The translations under genes were made by a program, and so were the position numbers. A model generated the notes under the pieces. It saw only the letters and a list, made by a program, of their open reading frames with translations, made no database searches and was not told the origin of the DNA. Shown here one piece after another: positions 1 through 6,084 of a stretch of DNA of 22,979 nt (within the stretch, counting starts at the first letter, position 1; the number at the start of each line of letters is the position of its first letter). Source of the DNA: Magnetaquiglobus sp039908105 (GTDB taxonomy: Bacteria; Pseudomonadota; Magnetococcia; Magnetococcales; Magnetaquicoccaceae); the NCBI GenBank assembly GCA_039908105.1, contig JAMOBI010000082.1, positions 1-22,979 on the forward strand, read 5' to 3'.

Positions 1-115
1 GAAAAATGCGCCGCGCGCGGCCTTCGTGAGCGTCGTTTCCGTTTTTTGGAAACGACGCTCACATCTTGCACGCAGCCTTGCAAAAAACTACGCATCTCAA
101 AGCAGGTGCGGTTTA
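1..115 (+). repeat. Right-hand part of a composite interspersed repeat (copy 0)
   Basis: This is the 3' part of the repeat family also seen at 3975-4240, 4675-4884 and (inverted) 9749-9946; it is cut by the window start. It opens with the tail of the small hairpin module (GCGAAAAAT-type arm), followed by a GC-rich stretch. A perfect 15-bp hairpin follows (26-40 with 48-62, 7-nt loop), then the 30-nt terminal module at 86-115, which begins AACTACGCATC and ends GCGGTTTA. It lies downstream of the fumarase gene on the opposite strand. Confidence 0.8.
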
Positions 116-185
116 AATCGCATCCAGCCTGGAATGTGCGGTTTTTGCCAGTAAAAACTACACATTCCAAGCTGGGTGTGGTTTA
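114..185. repeat. 72-bp palindromic mini-element made of two inverted 30-nt end modules
   Basis: Two copies of the 30-nt end module face each other (114-143 inverted, 156-185 direct) with 12 nt between them. Together they form an imperfect hairpin: 121-128 pairs with 171-178, 130-138 with 161-169, and 141-146 with 153-158. The element is flanked by TA at 114-115 and 184-185, and it shares the left TA with the end of copy 0. Its right edge contains the stop codon of the fumarase gene. It may be a minimal deletion derivative of the larger elements. Confidence 0.75.
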
Positions 186-1793
186 CAACCCCAACTCTGC
201 AAAAAAATCACCGCCCTTGTCATCCACCACGATGAAGGCCGGAAACGCCTCCACCTCGATGCGGTGTACCGCTTCCATCCCCAACTCCGGAAAATCGATC
301 ACCTCGACCTTCTTGATGCTCTGCTGAGCCAGCGAAGCCGCCGCACCCCCGATCGAACCCAGATAGAAACCACCATTGGCCTGGCAAGCAGCGGTCACCT
401 CGCGGCTGCGATTCCCTTTGGCCAACATCACCATCGAACCTCCCGCCTTCTGGAAACGATCCACATAGCTGTCCATGCGACCGGCGGTCGTGGGGCCGAA
501 CGATCCGGAAGGCAGCCCATCCGGTTTCTTGGCCGGTCCGGCATAATAAACGATGTGATTCTGGAAATACTCCGGCATCCCCTCGCCCCGATCCAGACGC
601 TCCTGAATGCGGGCATGGGCAATGTCGCGCGCCACGACGATCGGACCACTCAACGAAAGTCGCGTGCGGATCGGATAGCGGCTCAATTCGGCGCGAATCT
701 CAGACATCGGACGATTGAGATCCACCTGGACCACCTCGCCGGAGGCGGGCTCCACCTCGGGCAGGAAGCGGGCCGGATCCCGTTCCAGGGCTTCGAGCCA
801 GATGCCGTCGGCATTGATTTTTGCCAGGATGTTGCGATCCGCCGAACAGGAGACCCCCAGTCCCACCGGACAGGAGGCGCCATGCCGCGGCAGCCGGATC
901 ACCCGCACATCGTGGGCGAAGTATTTGCCACCGAATTGCGCGCCCAGACCGATTTTTTGGGCCATTTCCAACACTTCGGCCTCGAAAGCGCGATCGCGCA
1001 ACGCACCGCCGATGCCATCCCCGGTTTCGGGCAGCGAGTCCAGATAACGCGCCGAAGCGAGCTTGACGGTCTTCAAGGTCATCTCCGGGGAGAGACCGCC
1101 GATCACCAAGGCCAGATGGTAGGGGGGACAGGCCGAGGTGCCGAGTCCCTTGAGTTTGTCGGCCACGAAGGCGGCCAGCGACGCCGGGTTCAACAAGGAT
1201 TTATTTTGCTGGAACAAGAAGGTCTTGTTGGCCGAACCGCCACCCTTGGCCAGAAAGAGGAATTTGTAACCCTCCCCCTCGACAGCCTCGATGTCGATCT
1301 GAGCCGGCAGATTGGTGCCAGTGTTCTTTTCGTCGTACAAGGAGAGCGGGGCCAACTGGGAGTAGCGCAAATTGAAATCCGCGTAGGCTGCGAAGATGCC
1401 GCGCGCCAGGGTCTCGCGATCGTTGGCCCCGGTCCAGATGCGATGGCCTTTCTTGGCCACCACCGTGGCTGTGCCGGTATCCTGACAGCTCGGCAGCACC
1501 ATGCCGGCAGCGATGTTGGCGTTTTTCAACAGCTCCAGGGCCACATAACGGTCGTTGGCCGAAGCCTCCGGATCATCCAGGATGGCGCGCAACTGCTGCA
1601 AGTGGCTGGTGCGAAGCAGAAACGATACATCGCGCATCGCCTCCCTGGCCAGAAGGGTCAACCCCGCCGGATCGACCATCACCATGCGACCGCCGGCAAA
1701 CGACTCGCTGCGCACCAGATCGGCAGAGAGCAGACGGTATTCGCTCTCGTCCTGTTGCAAATTGAACAGCTCAGTGTAGCGAAATTCAGCCAT
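183..1793 (-). CDS. fumA: Class I (iron-sulfur) fumarate hydratase
   Basis: The product interconverts fumarate and malate in the citric acid cycle and should be cytoplasmic. At 536 residues it matches the full length of single-chain class I fumarases, with the alpha domain first and the beta domain last. Cysteines expected to hold the 4Fe-4S cluster are visible at about residue 103 (PSCQDTG), 222 (SACPPYH) and 316 (VSCSADRN). The start at 1793 follows an AAGGAGG-type ribosome site about 5 nt upstream, so the longer reading to 1817 is not needed. The C-terminal part keeps the family signature SGSFGPTTAGRMDSY. The stop codon TAA is formed by the first bases of a repeat end module. The HAD-like gene lies upstream on the same strand, 87 bp away. 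Family assignment is secure; the oxygen-sensitive cluster is inferred from the family. Confidence 0.95.
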   Translation of the reverse strand: MAEFRYTELFNLQQDESEYRLLSADLVRSESFAGGRMVMVDPAGLTLLAREAMRDVSFLLRTSHLQQLRAILDDPEASANDRYVALELLKNANIAAGMVLPSCQDTGTATVVAKKGHRIWTGANDRETLARGIFAAYADFNLRYSQLAPLSLYDEKNTGTNLPAQIDIEAVEGEGYKFLFLAKGGGSANKTFLFQQNKSLLNPASLAAFVADKLKGLGTSACPPYHLALVIGGLSPEMTLKTVKLASARYLDSLPETGDGIGGALRDRAFEAEVLEMAQKIGLGAQFGGKYFAHDVRVIRLPRHGASCPVGLGVSCSADRNILAKINADGIWLEALERDPARFLPEVEPASGEVVQVDLNRPMSEIRAELSRYPIRTRLSLSGPIVVARDIAHARIQERLDRGEGMPEYFQNHIVYYAGPAKKPDGLPSGSFGPTTAGRMDSYVDRFQKAGGSMVMLAKGNRSREVTAACQANGGFYLGSIGGAAASLAQQSIKKVEVIDFPELGMEAVHRIEVEAFPAFIVVDDKGGDFFAELGL

Positions 1794-1880
1794 GATCCTC
1801 CTCCTTGAAGGCACCATTCGGGTCAGGTCTCAGGAGTACGGGCACACCAGGCGCACGAACCTCCATTGATCAGTCAAATT

Positions 1881-2843
1881 CTACCCAGCCAACGACTCAA
1901 TCACATAATCCGGACGGATGCCGCGCGCATCGCACAACCGCTCCAGATCCGCCCCCCAGCCGGCACAGGCGCCCGACAAGGTGAGACAGCTGGCAAACCC
2001 TTGCGCGGCTGCACCCAGCACATCGGTATCCAGCGTATCCCCGACCATCAAAATCCGCTCTGGCGCCACATCCGGAAACTCTTCTTTCACCAATTGAAAA
2101 ATGGGGGCAAACGGCTTGCCGATCCCGTCGATGATCAAATCGAACCGCTCCACCAGATCCATGGCCGCATAGCCGGCCACTGCCTCCAGACGACCATCCG
2201 GTTTGGGGGTCACCAGATCCGGATTGGCCAGCAGCAACGGCACCCGCCGGTGCGTCAACAGCCGCCTGGCATCGCTCTCCTGCTGGCCGCCGTGGTAGTC
2301 GCGATTGCTGCAAAACAGGATGTACTCCGCCTGCTCAATGGCCAAGGCAGCTCCCTCGCGGTTGACCATGAGAGCCTCGGGATGGGGTGCGTAGACCGTC
2401 GCGCTCTCCTCGCTGCCGACCAGCAGATAGGGCCGGTCCCGGTAACGCGCCTCTCCAGCCACGAAAGGCTCAACCGCCATCCCGGACGAAATGATGTGCG
2501 CTTCGGTGAAGGGAAAGCCCCACTCCTTGAGTTTTTTTGCCATCCGCGCCGGCGACTGCGATGCGTTGTTGGAGACCACCCGCACCCGCCGGCCCGCCGA
2601 AAACAGCCCTGCCACCGCCTCTGGCGCGCCGGAAATCACCCCGTCGCCCAGATTCAACACCCCGAAGGCATCCAACAGGATCACCTCGAATCGGCTCTGC
2701 AATTCGGTCAGCGTGGCACGGATCATCCGCCCTTGCCGCAAGGTGTGATCCAGTTCCGGATGCTCGGCGCACCAAAGCTGCCGGTAGCGGGCATAGCGTG
2801 GCGTCAGCGCCTCCTGGGATTCGATGCGGGGTTTGTGACTCAT
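1881..2843 (-). CDS. HAD-superfamily IIA hydrolase-like protein (NagD/TIGR01459 type)
   Basis: This 320-residue cytoplasmic protein has the motif layout of HAD subfamily IIA phosphatases. Motif I is DAFGV at residues 58-62, motif II is SNN at 91-93, ANPD begins at 206, the motif III lysine is in GKP at 242-244, and motif IV is GDTLDTD at 268-274. The first aspartate of motif I (nucleophile) is present. The position two residues later, normally the acid/base aspartate, is phenylalanine. From memory, the TIGR01459 branch also carries an aromatic residue there, so the substrate and even phosphatase activity are uncertain. The ribosome site is weak. It sits divergently from the LysR gene and 87 bp upstream of the fumarase gene, so co-transcription with fumarase is possible. 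Confidence 0.85.
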   Translation of the reverse strand: MSHKPRIESQEALTPRYARYRQLWCAEHPELDHTLRQGRMIRATLTELQSRFEVILLDAFGVLNLGDGVISGAPEAVAGLFSAGRRVRVVSNNASQSPARMAKKLKEWGFPFTEAHIISSGMAVEPFVAGEARYRDRPYLLVGSEESATVYAPHPEALMVNREGAALAIEQAEYILFCSNRDYHGGQQESDARRLLTHRRVPLLLANPDLVTPKPDGRLEAVAGYAAMDLVERFDLIIDGIGKPFAPIFQLVKEEFPDVAPERILMVGDTLDTDVLGAAAQGFASCLTLSGACAGWGADLERLCDARGIRPDYVIESLAG

Positions 2844-2952
2844 GCTTAACGGCGTGTCCTCGTCGCAATTTATTGGGTGTCAAAGCCAATGCAACCACTA
2901 TAACGCGATTTTTCGACGATTCCCAAGTCATGCCCTTAAAGATTCGCCATTT

Positions 2953-2980
2953 TTTACGCCAGACCCTTTTTTCCTATACA
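2953..2980 (+). promoter_or_regulatory. Possible sigma-70 promoter for the LysR gene
   Basis: TTTACG at 2953-2958 and TATACA at 2975-2980 are separated by 16 nt, 73 bp before the LysR start, in the AT-rich divergent region. The -35 match is mediocre. Confidence 0.3.
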
Positions 2981-3053
2981 TCCATCAAATTTTTTTTTAG
3001 CATATTGGTCCATCCGCAATTGCTTTACCTCCCGCAAAAAGGCAGACCATCCC

Positions 3054-3977
3054 ATGAGCTTTTCCGATACCCGGTTGCGGGTTTTTTACTCCGTGGCCAA
3101 ACACCTCTCCTTTACCCGCGCGGCAGAAGAGTTGTATCTCACCCAACCCGCTGTCACCTTTCAAATCCGCCAGCTTGAAGAGCACTTCAACACCCGACTG
3201 TTCGACCGTCACCACAACCGCATCTCGCTGACGGATGCCGGCATGATGGTCTTCAATTATGCGGATCGGATCCTGGAGCTCTATCGGGAGACCGAAAAAG
3301 CGATCAACGAAATGACCGGCGTGACCCGCGGGGCCATCAAACTCGGTGCCACCACCACGCTCGGTGAATACCTACTGCCACGGATTCTAAGCGGGTATCA
3401 CGACGGCTTTCCTGGGGTACAGGTGCGACTGACGGTTCACAACACCCGCACCGTGGTGCGCAAGCTTGAGGATGCCACCATCGACATCGGCATGGTCGAA
3501 GGCCCGATTGCCAACAAGAACATCGTCGTTTCCCCCTGCATGGAGGATGAACTGGTACTGATCATGCCGCCGAATCACCCTTTGGCCAAGCTCGACGAGA
3601 TCCCGGTGCAGCGGCTCAAGGAGTATCCGTTCGTCTCACGCGAGGAGGGGTCGGGCACGCGCGCGGTGATAACCGAGCAGTTGAACAAGTTCGGCGTCCA
3701 TTATGATCAGCTGGATTTGATCCTGGAGATGGGCGCCACCGAATCGATCAAGGCAGCGGTCGAGGGAGGAGTCGGTTTCAGCATTGTTTCGCTGATCGCC
3801 TTGCGCAAGGAGGTCGCATTAAAAAGTCTGGTGATCCGCCGCCTCAAGGAGGGGACCATCAAGCGGCGCCTCAACTTCGTCTTTCAGAAGCAAAAATTTC
3901 GTTCCAAGGCCGTGGAGGAGTTTCTCGCCTATGCCCAGAGCGAGTGTGGCAAGATCAAGGAAAAACCGATCATCTGA
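3054..3977 (+). CDS. LysR-family transcriptional regulator
   Basis: This 307-residue DNA-binding regulator has an N-terminal winged helix-turn-helix (roughly residues 5-65, with the typical LSFTRAAEELYLTQPAVT stretch). A linker helix and a periplasmic-binding-protein-like effector domain follow (about 92-300, starting GAIKLGATTTLGEYLLP). The effector domain resembles the CysL/YeiE-like branch more than the classical amino-acid regulators, but no effector can be named. It is transcribed divergently from the HAD-like gene, the usual geometry for a LysR protein acting on its neighbour. The stop TGA (3975-3977) is formed by the first three bases of a repeat end module. The extreme C-terminus could therefore have been set by an insertion. 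Confidence 0.93.
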   Translation: MSFSDTRLRVFYSVAKHLSFTRAAEELYLTQPAVTFQIRQLEEHFNTRLFDRHHNRISLTDAGMMVFNYADRILELYRETEKAINEMTGVTRGAIKLGATTTLGEYLLPRILSGYHDGFPGVQVRLTVHNTRTVVRKLEDATIDIGMVEGPIANKNIVVSPCMEDELVLIMPPNHPLAKLDEIPVQRLKEYPFVSREEGSGTRAVITEQLNKFGVHYDQLDLILEMGATESIKAAVEGGVGFSIVSLIALRKEVALKSLVIRRLKEGTIKRRLNFVFQKQKFRSKAVEEFLAYAQSECGKIKEKPII

Positions 3978-4240
3978 ACCGCAACCATCACGGGATTCGT
4001 AGTTCCATTAATAGGGGTCCAGGGGGATTATTCCCCTGGTGGGATCCAAGGGCGAAGCCCTTGGGACTTTAATTTTTGACTTTAGCGCGCTCTTCAAAAG
4101 AAGCCATTTTTCGCGCTTTTTGCGAAAAATGCGCCGCGCGCCGCCTTGGCGGGGGTCGTTTCCGCTTTTTGGAAACGACCCCCGCATCTTGCACGCAGCC
4201 TTTTAAGAAAATGAAGCTTCTCAAGATGGTTACGGTATAA
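3975..4240 (+). repeat. Composite interspersed repeat, copy 1 (longest, right end decayed)
   Basis: The left end module (3975-4004, inverted orientation) begins TGAACCGCAACC. It is followed by a G-rich hairpin (4019-4025 with 4033-4039) and a second hairpin (4046-4053 with 4057-4064, loop GAA) trailed by a T-rich stretch. A conserved linker containing TTTAGCGCGCTCTTC leads to a small hairpin (4106-4114 with 4122-4130) and the 15-bp hairpin (4149-4163 with 4171-4185, 7-nt loop). The right end is recognisable but degenerate at 4211-4240. The element fills the gap between the LysR gene and the cupredoxin gene. The second hairpin plus T-rich stretch could act as the LysR terminator. Confidence 0.8.
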
Positions 4241-4274
4241 AACGTGTTGAGACCTCTTGTCGGGAATTCATACC

Positions 4275-4622
4275 ATGCACCCTGAAATTCGACATTCTGG
4301 TTGGTTGGTGACGGCTCTCTTGTTGCTGTCACCTTTGGTGGTACGGGCAGCTGACGTTCCCGCAGTTGAGGTGAGCATCCAGAAGATGGCTTTTCAACCG
4401 GCTGCGCTCACCATTCGCGTTGGCACTACGGTCACCTGGATGAACAACGAGGCGGGTGCCACTTATCATGCCGTTGCCAGCGATGAGGCCGGTCTGTTTC
4501 AATCGGCGGATTTCTTTCCCGGTGAGCGTTGGAGTCACACCTTCACCCAGCCCGGAACCTTTCCCTATCACTGCACCCCGCATGAGAACCGGATGAAGGG
4601 GACGATCGTGGTCGAGCCGTGA
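4275..4622 (+). CDS. Small exported cupredoxin (plastocyanin/amicyanin-like)
   Basis: The precursor is 115 residues, with a signal peptide of about 25 residues (hydrophobic stretch LVTALLLLSPLVV, likely cut after VRA-A). The mature protein is a single blue-copper domain. The copper ligands visible are His65 (TYHAV), Cys100, His103 and Met107 in CTPHENRM. The loop is one residue longer than the CTPHPFM loop of amicyanin. It should act as a periplasmic one-electron carrier, but its partner is unknown. I chose the ATG at 4275 because the signal peptide begins there; a TTG at 4257 would add six residues. The gene stands between two repeat copies, with the start only 35 bp from the end of copy 1, so its promoter may lie within repeat sequence. 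Confidence 0.9.
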   Translation: MHPEIRHSGWLVTALLLLSPLVVRAADVPAVEVSIQKMAFQPAALTIRVGTTVTWMNNEAGATYHAVASDEAGLFQSADFFPGERWSHTFTQPGTFPYHCTPHENRMKGTIVVEP

Positions 4623-4674
4623 GGGGGAGGGGAGGCAGAAGATCCTGAGCCGATTTTAGCATCATGGTCTGTTT

Positions 4675-4884
4675 TAAACCGCAACCATCACGGGATGCGT
4701 AGTTCCATTAACAGGGGTCCAGGGGGATTATCCCCCTGGTGGGATCCAAGGGCAAAGCCCTTGGGACTTTGTTTTTGACTTTAGCGCGCTCTTCATGAGC
4801 GTCGTTTCCGCTTTTTGGAAACGACGCTCACATCTTGCACGCAGCCTTGCAAAAAACTACGCATCCCAAAACAGGTGCGGTTTA
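4675..4884 (+). repeat. Composite interspersed repeat, copy 2 (complete, 210 bp)
   Basis: This is the best-preserved copy. A 30-nt inverted terminal module lies at each end (4675-4704 and 4855-4884). The outer ends read TAAACCGCA and GCGGTTTA, so the element body is flanked by TA. Inside are the G-rich hairpin (4719-4727 with 4731-4739), the second hairpin (4746-4753 with 4757-4764, loop AAA), the linker TTTAGCGCGCTCTTC, and the long hairpin (4796-4809 with 4817-4830). The small hairpin module present in copies 1 and 3 is missing. There is no coding capacity for a transposase, so if mobile it would depend on an enzyme supplied elsewhere. Confidence 0.85.
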
Positions 4885-5064
4885 CCAATCAAGCGAAACT
4901 GCCAAGCAGTCAAATCGGTTCTGTTGACTGGCCAGGATCACTCAGCCAAAGCCGGGAACCCCAGGGAAGAATGGGTGCTGACGATTTTATATACAGTTTC
5001 AATGTGTTGGACCTTTTGAGGAGGTCCGATCTGTTCTGAACCGGGTACAGTTAATAGAGTATGG
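4885..5064. other. Gene-free stretch between repeat copy 2 and the hydrolase gene
   Basis: No convincing coding sequence is visible here. A weak 6-bp hairpin (GGACCT with AGGTCC near 5009-5028) lies 3' of the hydrolase gene on the minus strand, without a T-tract. It might end that operon, but it is not a standard terminator. Confidence 0.4.
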
Positions 5065-6084
5065 TCAATCAGCAGCATTGCCTATCATCTTTCTAATGAT
5101 TTCGCTCAATGGCCATTGCGGTGGTCCATCAAACATGATTCGATCATGCTGGGTTCTGACCGACAAAAAGAGAATCTTATGCGGTATCGTTCGAATTCTC
5201 ATGGTATTTGACCACAATTGCCCCCGTTCCTGTAATCTTTTTTTCAACTCCAAGGTAAGTGGAGTACTGGAAGGACTGTACAAATTCACCATGAATTTGT
5301 TACCAGGCTGCTGCAGCCATGTGTCGAACTTGTCCAATTCCCCATACAACGCATCGAGTAGGATAATCCCCCTCACCCGCCTATTTTGCGTCTGATCCAA
5401 ACCGCGATCCAGGGTATATGCTACGGCTCGATAACCACCACTATACGCCGCCAGGACCACAGGGGCGTTGTTGAACCTCGCGGCAAACTTTGCCCCCATT
5501 GTTTTGCCCAGGACATGGGATACATCCTCCAACATTCTGGCAAATCCAAGGCGACAATACAGTTTACCAGGACTGGAATCCGCAGCATTCAATGCCATTT
5601 GTGGTGCCACCAACACAAGATTGCGACCGCTGGCATTGATTTGTCGCAACAGTCCCATCTCCTTGATCAACGTGCGATTGAGCTCGGTATTGTGTCCATG
5701 AAAAAATACCAGAATGGTATAAGGCTTGTCAGGCTGGAAGGTCGGTGACAGATGGATCAAAACCCGGTTGTCGCGAAAATGGGGCGACTCCGGAATCAGC
5801 GTGCCATTGCTGGTGGTGTGAAACCGTTTTTCGCTCACAAGATCTTGATAATCATAAAACGGTTGGTCCGTATCACCCACAATGCCATCATACGGGAAAG
5901 GGGCATGGGGCAGCTTGGCCATGAGACCAAGCAGGCAGGATGAGGTCTTCCGACAAATCACTTCATGGCTGATTTCAGTCTCTTGTCCATAGGCCATTCC
6001 TGCTGTCAGTGGTGTCAACCCCATCAGCGTGCCAATGAAGAGGATCCGGGAGACGGACGCAACAAGGCAAAAAAGCATGGCCAT
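5065..6084 (-). CDS. Exported alpha/beta hydrolase (esterase-like)
   Basis: This protein of about 339 residues has a hydrophobic N-terminus that looks like a signal peptide. It carries an alpha/beta-hydrolase core: an oxyanion-side motif FFHGHN near residue 129, a nucleophile elbow AYSGGY (Ser about 215), Asp about 244 (ILLDALYG) and His about 313 (RTQHDRI). These could form the catalytic triad. The substrate is unknown; a cell-envelope or polyester esterase role is possible. The start is uncertain. The ATG at 6084 gives a complete hydrophobic leader and overlaps the upstream gene by 61 bp, whereas an ATG at 6024 forms TGATG with the upstream stop but shortens the leader. No clear ribosome site precedes either. 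It is the last gene of a three-gene minus-strand operon. Confidence 0.75.
   Translation of the reverse strand: MAMLFCLVASVSRILFIGTLMGLTPLTAGMAYGQETEISHEVICRKTSSCLLGLMAKLPHAPFPYDGIVGDTDQPFYDYQDLVSEKRFHTTSNGTLIPESPHFRDNRVLIHLSPTFQPDKPYTILVFFHGHNTELNRTLIKEMGLLRQINASGRNLVLVAPQMALNAADSSPGKLYCRLGFARMLEDVSHVLGKTMGAKFAARFNNAPVVLAAYSGGYRAVAYTLDRGLDQTQNRRVRGIILLDALYGELDKFDTWLQQPGNKFMVNLYSPSSTPLTLELKKRLQERGQLWSNTMRIRTIPHKILFLSVRTQHDRIMFDGPPQWPLSEIIRKMIGNAAD

Noticed and set aside
86..185. CRISPR-like 30-nt repeats
   Set aside because: Modules occur in both orientations, with irregular spacing and no uniform spacers, and they pair as inverted ends.
264..1808. Plus-strand open frame opposite the fumarase gene
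   Set aside because: It is a shadow of a well-conserved class I fumarase; no ribosome site or recognisable domain.
4907..4927. 21-nt similarity (17 of 21) to the minus strand at 9654-9674
   Set aside because: It lies outside the recognised modules in opposite relative orientation and is too short and imperfect to support a shared element.
4795..5039. Short open frames in and after repeat copy 2
   Set aside because: They translate the hairpin and end module of the repeat; the same peptide start appears at position 46 for the same reason.
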